Assembly: GCA_022566535.1 (NCBI GenBank)
Contig: JADFIR010000009.1
Coordinates: 1,228 to 65,227 of the forward strand
Direction: 5' to 3'
Length of the DNA stretch: 64,000 bases
Origin: Planctomycetota bacterium
GTDB lineage: Bacteria; Planctomycetota; Phycisphaerae; Phycisphaerales; SM1A02
Positions within the stretch are counted from its first letter, which is position 1. Every line of letters starts with the position of its first letter. Positions 35,207-43,759 of the stretch are shown piece by piece. A program made the translations under genes and the position numbers. The notes under the pieces are model-generated. The model was given only the letters and a program-made list of their open reading frames with translations. It was not told the DNA's origin and ran no database searches.

Positions 35207-35578
35207 TCAAGCTGCGGCCATCTTTTCCAATGTCTCTTTGATACGCCCGCTGAGTCCGTCCGGCGTGAATGGCTTGACCAGATAGTTGTTCACCCCGGCC
35301 TTGATCGCCTCAACGACTCGTGGCTTTTCAGATTCCGTTGTCACCATGATGATCGGAGTGTCGTGACCCTGACCTCGATAGGTCTTCAGGAAGGCCAAGC
35401 CGTCCATATTGGGCATATTCCAATCGAGAAGGATGAGCTCGGGCTTGAACGCACCGGCCTTGCTCAATGCATCCTGGCCGTCGCATGCCTCCTCCAGCTC
35501 GGTATATCCCAACTTGGTAAGGACGTTCCGCTGAATGTTTCGCATGGTTTTCGAATCATCAACAATCATGACTCGCAT
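35207..35578 (-). CDS. cheY: CheY-like response regulator
   Basis: A 123-residue single receiver domain. The ATG at 35578 has AGGAG seven bases upstream; a longer frame adds a proline-rich stretch that is not coding-like. MRVMIVDDSKTMRNIQ carries the acidic pair, ELILLDWNMPNMDG the phosphorylated Asp, VTTES the Thr/Ser and LVKPF the Lys. With no output domain it should act by protein contact, probably with the CheX at 35607 as its phosphatase. Confidence 0.93.
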   Translation of the reverse strand: MRVMIVDDSKTMRNIQRNVLTKLGYTELEEACDGQDALSKAGAFKPELILLDWNMPNMDGLAFLKTYRGQGHDTPIIMVTTESEKPRVVEAIKAGVNNYLVKPFTPDGLSGRIKETLEKMAAA

Positions 35579-35606
35579 AGAAGAGCTCCTGGAGAACGGT
35601 GATGGA

Positions 35607-36119
35607 TCATCCGGCGGCCGAGGCGGTTTCGGAGGCGGCCTGATGAGAACCGACCGCGTCGTCAGTCTCCCTGATGCAGACTTCCACGGCAAACTCACCG
35701 CAAGGTGAGTGGCACGGAATGCTGATGCAAGTACTATCGCTTGGCTGGTGAATTCGGTGGTTCTTGCCGATGACCACGGTTGGGCAGCTGATGCTGACAG
35801 ATCTCCCCGGGAACTTTGCCTTGGCGCTTCCCGAGATCATGTTGGCGAGCTCGCCGATCGCGTCGGCAAAGTCGTCGCTTTTGACACTCAAGGGTTCGCC
35901 GGCGAAAGCGGCGACGACGCCTCCTGCCGTTTCTGTCGGGAAGCTCAGCACGACGGCGCCAACCACGTCACCCGACAGGCCAATGATCCCTGAGATGTCA
36001 TACTTCGTCGGGATAGACTCAGCGACCTCCGGACGGCCGAAGGTGATCGGCATACTCAGCATCGTTTCGAAGACGATCTGGGTTGCCTCGATGAACGCTG
36101 TGATGTAGCTGGTGTCCAT
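35607..36119 (-). CDS. cheX: CheX-type chemotaxis phosphatase
   Basis: A 170-residue protein opening MDTSYITAFIEATQIVFETM, the CheX start. DAIGELANMISGSAK holds the E..N catalytic pair used to dephosphorylate CheY-P. The second half resembles the CheC/CheX fold, and the last 20 residues look variable. It is followed by cheY 28 bases downstream. Confidence 0.88.
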   Translation of the reverse strand: MDTSYITAFIEATQIVFETMLSMPITFGRPEVAESIPTKYDISGIIGLSGDVVGAVVLSFPTETAGGVVAAFAGEPLSVKSDDFADAIGELANMISGSAKAKFPGRSVSISCPTVVIGKNHRIHQPSDSTCISIPCHSPCGEFAVEVCIRETDDAVGSHQAASETASAAG

Positions 36120-36532
36120 TGTGTCCCCTTCGAATCCGATGACAGATCAAGCAATGCAGTGTTGTCCATGGTCAACCAGGAATGGGAGCTGTGACGAACG
36201 CCGCCCGTGGTGGCCGCAGTCACGCCTCTCATGGCACTGGTTCTGGAATCGGTTCAAGAGGACCGCCACATTCGCGAAAATGCCAAGGACGTTCGGATCA
36301 TTCCGGCCGCATTGTGTCCGAACCGCTACGCAGCTCACGCTGGCGGTGTCCGGCGATCTCTTCCTCGGCACGGCGTCTGCTTTTTCCGTTCAGCATCCCA
36401 CCAGCAGTCAGCACGTCATACGGCTGAAATGCCGGAACCTTCCCTGCGATGTTCAGCTCCCACGCCAGCGCCCCCTCCTGCCAGGCTACGTGCTGGCAAG
36501 CGAGGTTTCTTATAAGGGTCGACGTGATTCCT
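36120..36532. other. Intergenic region without a recognised gene
   Basis: Several overlapping open frames exist on both strands but none has a start site, domain or codon pattern that I trust. It separates the cheX gene from the second FapA-like gene, so it probably holds the cheX-cheY-fapA promoter. Confidence 0.4.
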
Positions 36533-37762
36533 TCACCGGTCACTGGGCAACATAGACCCCACATTGGTCCTGAGGTTGACAGCAACCATCCGAACCGATC
36601 CATCCTCGCAGTGCAACTCGACGCGCACCGGGCCGGGAAGCTCGTCACAGAATGTGGTCTTCTCGCCACCAAGACATAGCTCGACGCCGGCAAAAATCTT
36701 GTCGTGTACTTCAAGGGTCACTTGGGAACCGTCGTCCGGGACTCTGGGAGGCCGCTCGTCACCACCGATGCAAACCACGGTCCTGCTGTGCGCCTTGCTG
36801 CCGAGCGTGCCGATCACGGCGCCTTGCTGACATGAGGTCTCTCCCCCGCATAACACCCCTTTGGGCATGAGCAGCTTCGCACCGCATCGCAGTTCGCTGT
36901 TGTAGCAATATTTCAATATCGATATGTGACCACCCGCTGTCAGCTGTGCCTTGTTGGCAAACTGACAGGCAATATCACACCCCGCGATGATGCGTCCCTT
37001 GTCCTTTCCGAGTATCCCGCCCTTGACGGTGACGCCGCCGCCCGCCTTAATCGTGGCTCCCTCGACCGCCCCCTTGATCACGACGCTCTGCTCCGTCTTG
37101 ATCTGGAATCGATCGAACACGTCCTTGTCCACGACGATCTCACCCTCGATCTCGATGTTGCTGGTCCTGAAGGAGACGTCGGTCTGAACTCGGAGGTCCG
37201 GCTCGATCCCGGCCACGCCGTCCTTGTAACTAAACTGGCCACCCACCGTGGCATAGACCGTGCGTCGATCCTCTGACAGAGCCACATTGGGACCGAGAAC
37301 AACAGAGATCATCAGGCCAACTCTCGCCGTCACCTCGTGTCCAAAGACATCTCTTCCGGGCTTGTGAGGTGTCGGCGGCACGATATCCAAGAGAGGCGTG
37401 CCGGAATTCACGACCCGGAGGACATTGGCTTCATAGTGATTCACCGAGCCTTTCTCGTCTGGGCGAAGGGAGTTGGCCGCAACAAGGTCGATCACCCGCC
37501 CGTCCACACCATGAACCGGAGGGACTCCCTTGACGAGGGGCAACCCCTCGTCTGGTACGTTGCCGCAACGAAGGCGCCGGATGACTCTTCCGATCCGTTC
37601 CTCGTCTTCCGGCGTGCAAACGATCGACAGCTTCTCAAGGGCGGAAACGAGATCGCGCTTGCAAATCTCCTGAGCTGCGGTGGCATCGCGTAGAACGAGA
37701 CGCACCGTCATGTAGTGAGGATCGATGCTGGTTGTAAAACCACGATCGATAGGTGGACTCAT
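36533..37762 (-). CDS. FapA/DUF342 polymer-forming protein, short form
   Basis: A 409-residue paralogue of the protein at 33670. The beta-helix is clear (SFRTSNIEIEGEIVVDKDVF, AVEGATIKAGGGVTVKGGIL, AGCDIACQFANKAQLTAGGH), and the central YCYNSELRCG matches the long form's RELINCELVIGG position. It lacks the coiled coil of the long form and goes straight to the C-terminal strands. AAGGGGGG lies about ten bases before the ATG. Confidence 0.8.
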   Translation of the reverse strand: MSPPIDRGFTTSIDPHYMTVRLVLRDATAAQEICKRDLVSALEKLSIVCTPEDEERIGRVIRRLRCGNVPDEGLPLVKGVPPVHGVDGRVIDLVAANSLRPDEKGSVNHYEANVLRVVNSGTPLLDIVPPTPHKPGRDVFGHEVTARVGLMISVVLGPNVALSEDRRTVYATVGGQFSYKDGVAGIEPDLRVQTDVSFRTSNIEIEGEIVVDKDVFDRFQIKTEQSVVIKGAVEGATIKAGGGVTVKGGILGKDKGRIIAGCDIACQFANKAQLTAGGHISILKYCYNSELRCGAKLLMPKGVLCGGETSCQQGAVIGTLGSKAHSRTVVCIGGDERPPRVPDDGSQVTLEVHDKIFAGVELCLGGEKTTFCDELPGPVRVELHCEDGSVRMVAVNLRTNVGSMLPSDR

Positions 37763-38089
37763 GATTTCAGCCCCCCTTGCTGTTCAAGGGAGCGAGCGTG
37801 TGCAAACCCCGCGGAAATGCCAAGGTACCGTGGGACGGCGACAGTGCCGCCCTATTACGTCTGCTGGCAATATCGGTCGTTACAGCAACTCAGATTATCG
37901 CATCTCAGACACTCTAATGACCGCCGCGTTGAGATACTCGCAGCCGGCCTCAGGCCACAGGTGGGCGACGATTTTGAACCAATCTTGGATTAACCCTCAC
38001 ACTCGGACGGTTAACAGCGCCTCTCTCTTTGGGTGGGCAGGATCAGTTTGCGCCCGGACCACGGGGAAAGTGATCAAGGACGTCCAACC
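37763..38089. other. Divergent intergenic region
   Basis: Lies between the divergent FapA-like and PilZ genes and should hold both promoters. I could not find a hexamer pair with correct spacing, and see no gene, hairpin or repeat. Confidence 0.4.
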
Positions 38090-38461
38090 ATGTCGCACGC
38101 TGATTCCGCAGCCGATCAGGGTCAACCGACTATGCTCGAAACACTGGAGCAACGACTTCGCCAACGGCAGGCTGAGATCAGCGAACGGCGATCAAGTACT
38201 CGCTACCCCATCAACGGCAGCGTGTCGCTTGCTGTCGAATCGGAGGACGGCTCGCAGAGGTCGATTGGTGAGGCCTGGGCACTGAATTTCTCCAGAGGCG
38301 GGATGTTCCTGCTGATTGAACGACCGCTCGTCATCGACCATAAGCTGGTCGTCGATTTTGGCTCGGCGCAGGGGAAACGATTTTCCGCCCGAGCAAGCGT
38401 GGTCCATTGTACGAAGCTGGCTGGGTTGATCTTCTGCGTCGGCGTGAGGTTCGTCACCTGA
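38090..38461 (+). CDS. PilZ-domain protein, single domain
   Basis: A 123-residue protein from the ATG at 38090 (AAGGA nine bases upstream). A short helix LETLEQRLRQRQAEISER leads into the PilZ motif RRSSTRYPINGSVSL (RxxxR) and NFSRGGMFL (the D/N-x-S-x-x-G part). Both c-di-GMP-binding elements are present. It may link c-di-GMP to the chemosensory genes nearby. Confidence 0.82.
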   Translation: MSHADSAADQGQPTMLETLEQRLRQRQAEISERRSSTRYPINGSVSLAVESEDGSQRSIGEAWALNFSRGGMFLLIERPLVIDHKLVVDFGSAQGKRFSARASVVHCTKLAGLIFCVGVRFVT

Positions 38462-38801
38462 GTCGAATGCCGAGGCCATTCGGGCTCCTCAGCGGGATTG
38501 TCAAGGCAGACAGGTGCCAGCCAAAGGTGCATTGGACATCGGTGCTAGAACCGAATACGAGTTCATGCGTATCAGCTTTCCGCCGCGAGCCGCCGACTGG
38601 GGCGAGTACTATTTTCACCTAACAGAGCCGGACAGCCAGGTGCTGAGCTTCGCGCGTCTGCTCCGGCGCTAGCGCAGTCCGGCCGGGCCGGCGACCAAGT
38701 CGCTACCTCGGCCAGCAGATCGTGCAGGTCGGCAATGTCAGTCGGCGAGATAGTGGTGATCGCGCGCAGGCTGCCTATCTTGCCAGCCGCTGGAGCATCT
38801 C
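38462..38801. other. Gene-poor stretch, possible decayed ORF
   Basis: Holds a minus-strand frame of 77 codons and short plus-strand frames, none with a start site or complete domain. A piece of plus frame (MRISFPPRAADWGEYYFHL) looks coding-like but stops after about 35 residues. I take it as a decayed gene and assign no function. Confidence 0.35.
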
Positions 38802-39494
38802 TCACTCCCGTTGCATGACGTAGTTGATGATGGCTTTCTGCTGGTGCGCGAAGTTCTCGGATTGTTCGGGATCGAAGTCAAGGCCGTAATGAATTGCTGC
38901 CCCGACGAGTCTGCGGTGGCGAATGTTGCCGGTCATGCGGACGGGGCCACGGGAGTCGGGAAGCGACAATGAGATCGCGACCTTGCGGACCTTTGCAAAC
39001 AGCAATTCAGCTACCGGCTTAACGCCGACCCGTGTGCCTGATGCCGACAGGTCCACCAGGGCACCTTCCACTCGCGGGCCGAACGGTCCCTCCAGTGTGA
39101 CGTTAATGCGGGGTTCAGGCTCAGGAGCCACCCGGAACGCTCCCCGGCGGTTGAAGAGGCGGCGGAGAACAGGATAGAGCTTGGCTTCGAGCTGCTCCCT
39201 TTCGATAAACCGGAAGCCGTAGCGGCGGCACCCGTCGTCCTCGCTACGGTGCACAACTCTGGCAGCAACGGTCAAAGGTGTCTTGAGGCGCTCAGCGGTG
39301 AAGACAAGGTCCACACGATCACCAATGGGTAAAGTAGGACAGTCTGGCGCAAAGAAGTGGGCAGCAGCGCCAGACGCGCTCACATCGAGCAGGAGTGCAG
39401 GGAATGGCGAACCCTCTGGATCCAGGAGGGTTACGTGCAGGGCATTGCTTTCATCAACTACGGTCCGGTATTGTGCTCGCCGCTCTAGACGCAT
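38802..39494 (-). CDS. Double PilZ-domain protein
   Basis: About 230 residues from the ATG at 39494, where the usual PilZ opening MRLERRAQYRTVVDE begins. An upstream ATG at 39641 adds 49 unconserved residues and is less likely. The first domain has RRAQYR and DVSASGAAAHF; the second has the region RINVTLEGPFGPR and DLSASGTRVGV but lacks a clear RxxxR, so only the first may bind c-di-GMP. The layout resembles YcgR, which acts as a c-di-GMP-dependent brake on motility. Confidence 0.75.
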   Translation of the reverse strand: MRLERRAQYRTVVDESNALHVTLLDPEGSPFPALLLDVSASGAAAHFFAPDCPTLPIGDRVDLVFTAERLKTPLTVAARVVHRSEDDGCRRYGFRFIEREQLEAKLYPVLRRLFNRRGAFRVAPEPEPRINVTLEGPFGPRVEGALVDLSASGTRVGVKPVAELLFAKVRKVAISLSLPDSRGPVRMTGNIRHRRLVGAAIHYGLDFDPEQSENFAHQQKAIINYVMQRE

Positions 39495-39792
39495 GCGACA
39501 CCACAGACGAACTATCAGCCCTTCGGACTGAACGACAGCCCTTGCGGGGACGCTCGTTATAGGTAGAGGCGACCGAGTGGAGATTTTCGTGAGCAGAGAA
39601 TGGGCGATCTTCCCAATTGGGACGCCAGCCCGCATCGACATAGAACAGGACGGTCATGCCAACTGGCGAGACGTTGGTGGTGGAGCGGCCACATCGGGGT
39701 CCTAGTCATTAAGGTCGGCACCGCGGGTGCCGCCGTCCGCGCTCCTGCACATCAGTCCAAACTACTTCACCTCCGTGACACCTCACCGGTCC

Positions 39793-40002
39793 ATGACTGA
39801 CCAAGGAGGCAAACCTACAGCATGCGCAGAGTGCCACACTGAGTTGCAGCTTGGCGTCAACGTCCTAGGTGTGCAAGAAGGCGTTGTGGGCCCAAGAGGC
39901 TTTGTTCCCCTAGAGGACATGCTCTTCTTCTGTAACGAGCACTGTCTGAAGAGGTACTTTGGCGATGCTGATCTTCTGACTTTGCCGAGGAAGATTCCTT
40001 GA
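39793..40002 (+). CDS. Small zinc-ribbon-like protein
   Basis: A 69-residue protein with two cysteine pairs, PTACAECHTELQLG and FFCNEHCLKRYF, about 45 residues apart. This looks like a zinc-binding ribbon or TRASH-like module. No ribosome site is obvious before the ATG at 39793. Function is unknown; it lies between the PilZ and carbonic anhydrase genes. Confidence 0.5.
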   Translation: MTDQGGKPTACAECHTELQLGVNVLGVQEGVVGPRGFVPLEDMLFFCNEHCLKRYFGDADLLTLPRKIP

Positions 40003-40089
40003 AGCAAGACTGCCCCTGGACATCCTTAGATTGCGTCGCAGTTGTATCTGTCACAATCGAGAGCGCCAGCCCGACCGCTGAGATCAGCC

Positions 40090-40152
40090 AACGACAGCAG
40101 CATCGGTATCTCGGACCTGCTGGGTCTCCTCGCAACTGGCGCCAGTGTCCGT
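40090..40152 (+). pseudogene. Dockerin-like repeat remnant
   Basis: The frame reads NDSSIGISDLLGLLATGAS, which is one half of a Planctomycetes dockerin-like repeat (D.s.GI.DLL.LLA.WG). No matching gene body lies upstream. It is in frame with the carbonic anhydrase that follows, by chance or after a deletion. Confidence 0.35.
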
Positions 40153-40170
40153 GAAACCGAACGACGAGTG

Positions 40171-41646
40171 ATGGGTGATCAGCGAGCCAGCCATCCCCGG
40201 CAAGGGCATCTGTTGGCTTACACCGGCGGCGGCCATCACGCCAAAGGCGGGCACGGCCAAAAGGCTGCCCACGGCAAAGCCCACGCCCAGCACTCGCCTC
40301 TTCCACGCACGCCCGAGGGTGCGCTGACCAACCTCAAACAGGGCAACGAGCGTTTCGTCAGCGAGACGTCCATCCACCCCAACACGAGTTTAGCCCGATT
40401 CCTCCAGGCGGGGACCGAGAACCAGGGCGACCACGCCTACGCCACGGTCATTACCTGCTCCGATTCGCGCGTTCCGGTGGAGCGGCTCTTCGATGCGGGC
40501 GTGATGGATATCTTCGTGATCCGCGTCGCGGGCAATGTGTGTGACACGGATGAGGTCGGGTCCATCGAGTATGGCCTGGCACACGTCAACACCCCCGTCC
40601 TGGTCGTGTTGGGTCATACCCAATGCGGCGCAGTCACGGCGGTGACGCACGCCGTCCAGGGTCGCGGCCACCCATTGGAGCGGAACATTCCGCCGCTGGT
40701 TGACAACATTCAGCCGGCGGTCGAACGCACCATAAAGGCCCATCCTCACCTCCACGGTGATGACGTCATTCCCCCCGCCATTGTCGAGAACGTCTGGCAG
40801 GGCATCGAAGACCTGTTCATGAGTAGCCCCTCGACTCGTAACCTAGTCAACAGCGGCCGGGTCAAGATCGTGGGCGCTATCTACGATGTCGGCACCGGTA
40901 AGGTTCGCTGGCTGCCGGAATCAAAGACCCATCAGATCCTGGCAAGCGTTGAATCCAACCCCACCCGGGCGATGAACGCGATGGCCGACACCGGCGGACA
41001 CAGTCGCCAATCGACTCATGGCGCCAGCCACAGCACGGGCCATTCCAGCCCGGGGCCAGCCACGGCGGCAGCCATTCCAGCCAAGGAGCAGCCGGCCACG
41101 GGAGTGGACATTCCAACGCCGACTCCAGCCACAGCAGCGGCCAATCGGCTCATGGCGACGGCACTAATGGCGGCGGTGGCCATTCCAGCCCCGCGGCGAG
41201 CCACGACGGGGGACATTCCAGCCAGGGAACAGCCGGCCACGGGAGTGGACACTCCAAACCTAGCGCCAGCCTTGGCGCCAGCCACGGCAGCTCCCGTGAA
41301 TCCTCACACAGCGCACCGTCCAGGGCCTCTCATGAACCGACCCATGCCCAGACGGTCACCATCGTTGACCACGCCGTGTTCGAGCAGCATCACGCTGCGG
41401 CCGGACATGGCTCTAAGAACGAATCATTCATGGCCGCGCTGGCCGCCAATCAGGGCGGGAGCAGCTCGCTCATGTGGATTCTCGTCGGCGTCGGCGTCGT
41501 GCTCATCGGCAGCGTCGTGTACGTGGCCAAGAGTGGGATACTCGCCAACGTCAAGACCGGGCCCAAGCTCTATGCCAGCCACGGCTCGCTGGTCGCACTC
41601 GCGATCGGGCTGGGCCTCGCCGGGTTCTACTTCCTGGGCAGTGTGA
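40171..41646 (+). CDS. Beta-carbonic anhydrase; N-terminal part of a chemoreceptor fusion
   Basis: Interconverts CO2 and bicarbonate. From the ATG at 40171 a His/Gly-rich lead (GGGHHAKGGHGQKAAHGKAH) precedes a beta-class domain at about residues 45-250: ITCSDSRVPVERLF (zinc Cys96, CxDSR) and VLGHTQCGAV (His149, Cys152). The frame then enters a Ser/His/Gly linker (GGHSRQSTHGASHSTGHSSP). From about 41055 this frame turns into Pro/Ala/Thr-rich nonsense while the same linker style continues in the frame of the chemoreceptor, so homologous coding ends near 41055 and a one-base loss in the CCCGGGG run is likely. No signal peptide is visible, and the true N terminus is uncertain. Confidence 0.75.
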   Translation: MGDQRASHPRQGHLLAYTGGGHHAKGGHGQKAAHGKAHAQHSPLPRTPEGALTNLKQGNERFVSETSIHPNTSLARFLQAGTENQGDHAYATVITCSDSRVPVERLFDAGVMDIFVIRVAGNVCDTDEVGSIEYGLAHVNTPVLVVLGHTQCGAVTAVTHAVQGRGHPLERNIPPLVDNIQPAVERTIKAHPHLHGDDVIPPAIVENVWQGIEDLFMSSPSTRNLVNSGRVKIVGAIYDVGTGKVRWLPESKTHQILASVESNPTRAMNAMADTGGHSRQSTHGASHSTGHSSPGPATAAAIPAKEQPATGVDIPTPTPATAAANRLMATALMAAVAIPAPRRATTGDIPAREQPATGVDTPNLAPALAPATAAPVNPHTAHRPGPLMNRPMPRRSPSLTTPCSSSITLRPDMALRTNHSWPRWPPIRAGAARSCGFSSASASCSSAASCTWPRVGYSPTSRPGPSSMPATARWSHSRSGWASPGSTSWAV

Positions 41647-42959
41647 TCGACAAAGCGCACTTTGTCGCGGGGATCGACAAGGTCGAGTTCCTGGGCGAGA
41701 AGCTCGGCCGGCTCCAGGATGAGTTCATGCTCCACGGCATCGAGGACCGCGCGCTCGGCGAAGAGCTCCTCAGCGAGCATGATGAAGTTGCGGAAAAGCT
41801 GGACGCCCAACTTGCTTACATCCACGAGTTCGAACTGGATGAAGCGCAGACGGCGGCCGTCAACCACTTGGATGACGTTGCCGCGGACTATGCGACCGCG
41901 TTTGAAGACCTTGCCAAACAGTTCCACATTCTCGAACGAGACAAGGATGCTTTGGACGAGGTCGGCGAGGCGGTCGAGGCACAGCTCGAAACCGTGTTTC
42001 ATCGGCATGAGACGGAAATGCACGAGATGGAAGCGGCCGGTGCCGACATTCGAGCCATCGAACTCCAGATGGAGCTGGTCTCGACCCTGGAAAAGATTGA
42101 GATCCAATGGGTCAAGGCGGAGAAGAACGCGATCGAATACATGCTCGACAAGAAGCAACAGCACATCATGAACGTCGAGCAGGAGCTTGGCGAAGTCCAT
42201 GCACTGATGGTTGAAACCAAGCGGCTCATTCCGCTCGCCGCTATTGATAGGGCCGAAGAGACCGCCGACCTGGCGATGATGCGAAGGATCGAGGAGGAAG
42301 TCGAGGAGTTCGCAGAGTTGGTGGGAGAAGTCGTGGTGGCTGAGTTGGCCATCAAGGCGGACGTCGAGCGGACGTTGGTGGACATCGAGCAGATCGAGGA
42401 AGTAGGCGCGGCCTTGGCCGGACGGGCGGAGGCGGAAATGGCCGCCGCCCAATCCGACGCCAACCGCGCCAGCGTGGCCATGATGATCTTTGCCGGGATC
42501 GTGGGCTCGCTGCTGGCGATTACCATCGCCCGCGGCATTGCCCGGCCGATCCAGATCGTGGCCGCCCAGCTCGAGGAGATCGCCGAGGGTGACCTCACCC
42601 AACGCGTAGACATGGACCGCAAAGACGAAGTGGGTCAGTTGGCAGCGTCCTTCAACACGCTGGCAGGCAAACTTGAGCCCACCATTGCGGAGGTCGGCTC
42701 CGGAACCGGGCAGATCGACACCGGGGCGCAGCAGATCGCCAGTGCCAGCCAGTCGCTCTCCGAAGCGGCGGCTGAGCAGGCGGCGAACCTCGAAGAGATC
42801 ACCTCATCGCTGGAAGAGATGTCCAGCATGACGATCCAGAATGCGGAGAACGCCAAGCAGGCCGCCGGGCTCTCCCAGGAGTCCCAGAAGTCCGCGGACA
42901 AGGGTCAGACCGAGATGAATCAGATGTCCGAGGCGATGGAGGAGATCAAGAAGTCCTAA
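41376..42959 (+). CDS. Methyl-accepting chemotaxis protein, N-terminal part (stops early)
   Basis: Transducer with membrane helices at about residues 30-50 (LMWILVGVGVVLIGSVVYV), 71-91 and 367-388 (VAMMIFAGIVGSLLAITIAR), a long helical region between the second and third, a HAMP domain (PIQIVAAQLEEIAEGDLTQR) and the first half of the signalling hairpin with methylation-type helices. It ends at an in-frame TAA (42957-42959) after MEEIKKS, where the family continues with Ser. The rest follows in the same frame. The GTG at 41376 has no ribosome site; the open frame in fact extends upstream through a Ser/His/Gly linker to about 41040, where it meets the carbonic anhydrase. Confidence 0.8.
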   Translation: MFEQHHAAAGHGSKNESFMAALAANQGGSSSLMWILVGVGVVLIGSVVYVAKSGILANVKTGPKLYASHGSLVALAIGLGLAGFYFLGSVIDKAHFVAGIDKVEFLGEKLGRLQDEFMLHGIEDRALGEELLSEHDEVAEKLDAQLAYIHEFELDEAQTAAVNHLDDVAADYATAFEDLAKQFHILERDKDALDEVGEAVEAQLETVFHRHETEMHEMEAAGADIRAIELQMELVSTLEKIEIQWVKAEKNAIEYMLDKKQQHIMNVEQELGEVHALMVETKRLIPLAAIDRAEETADLAMMRRIEEEVEEFAELVGEVVVAELAIKADVERTLVDIEQIEEVGAALAGRAEAEMAAAQSDANRASVAMMIFAGIVGSLLAITIARGIARPIQIVAAQLEEIAEGDLTQRVDMDRKDEVGQLAASFNTLAGKLEPTIAEVGSGTGQIDTGAQQIASASQSLSEAAAEQAANLEEITSSLEEMSSMTIQNAENAKQAAGLSQESQKSADKGQTEMNQMSEAMEEIKKS

Positions 42960-43616
42960 GCCGAGATCGCCAAGATCATCAAGGTCATTGATGAGATCGC
43001 CTTCCAAACCAACCTGCTGGCTCTCAATGCAGCCGTGGAAGCGGCCCGAGCCGGCGAAGCGGGCAAGGGCTTTGCCGTCGTCGCCGAAGAGGTGCGCAAC
43101 CTCGCGCAGCGCTCAGCCGGGGCGGCCAAGGACACGTCCGCCATGATCGAGGAATCCACCAAGCGGGCCGACAACGGTGTCGCCATCGCTCAGCGCGTCG
43201 GCGAATCTCTCGAGGAGATCGTGACCAGCACCAACAAGGTCAACACCTTGCTGGGCGAGATCGCCTCGGCGTCGCAGGAGCAGTCCGACGGCATCGGCCA
43301 GGTCAATAAGGCCGTGGGCGAGATGGACAAGGTCACTCAGCAGAACGCCGGCAATGCCGAAGAACTGGCCTCGGCAGCCGAGGAAACCTCCTCTCAGGTG
43401 CAATCACTGCGTGCCCTTGTCGGCCAATTCAAGGTCAGCGGCGGCGAGGCCGTCGCCACCGTTGCGGCGCCGTCAAGGGCTGGTGGCCAGCACGTTGCCA
43501 GCGCCCCCCCGCTGGGCCCGCAGAGGACTGGCAAACCTGCGTCAAAGAAGGGTGGCCAGGACGACCCCAAGGTAGTGATCCCCATGGATGACGATAACAA
43601 GTTCGAGTCGTTCTGA
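42960..43616 (+). pseudogene. Methyl-accepting chemotaxis protein, C-terminal part after TAA
   Basis: Directly after the TAA and in the same frame comes [40 protein letters not shown] and [20 protein letters not shown]: the hairpin tip that binds CheA and CheW, followed by the second methylation helix and a tail ([14 protein letters not shown]). Nothing else is damaged. Either a single C-to-A change (TCA to TAA) has inactivated the receptor, or the TAA is a sequencing error or is read through. An isolated start at ATG 43035 would lack half of the tip. Confidence 0.8.
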
Positions 43617-43633
43617 GCTCACACGGCCTCTTT

Positions 43634-43670
43634 CTCCGTCGGTCTTGATCGGCCGGCGGAGACTTTCTTC
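43634..43670 (+). terminator. Hairpin terminator after the chemoreceptor
   Basis: CTCCGTCGG-loop-CCGGCGGAG (43634-43661, one wobble pair) followed by ACTTTCTTC. It would separate the receptor transcript from the cheR operon. Confidence 0.5.
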
Positions 43671-43759
43671 GATGATCTATCCCCCCGAACATTCGTCTGG
43701 CACCGGGTTGGAATTCGTCGACAACCGGAGCCCTCAGTTCCAACACGGCTGGATTCTCG

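Noticed and set aside
36112-36555. Plus-strand frame of 147 codons in the cheX/FapA gap
   Set aside because: No ribosome site, no recognised domain, residue make-up typical of random GC-rich frames.
40084-40377. Minus-strand frame with a signal-peptide-like hydrophobic stretch
   Set aside because: It is the reverse of the His/Gly-rich lead of the carbonic anhydrase, whose GGC/GCC codons read as Ala/Val on the other strand.
42957-42959. Stop codon recoding (special amino acid) in the chemoreceptor
   Set aside because: TAA is not used for selenocysteine and no recoding signal is visible; mutation or sequence error is simpler.
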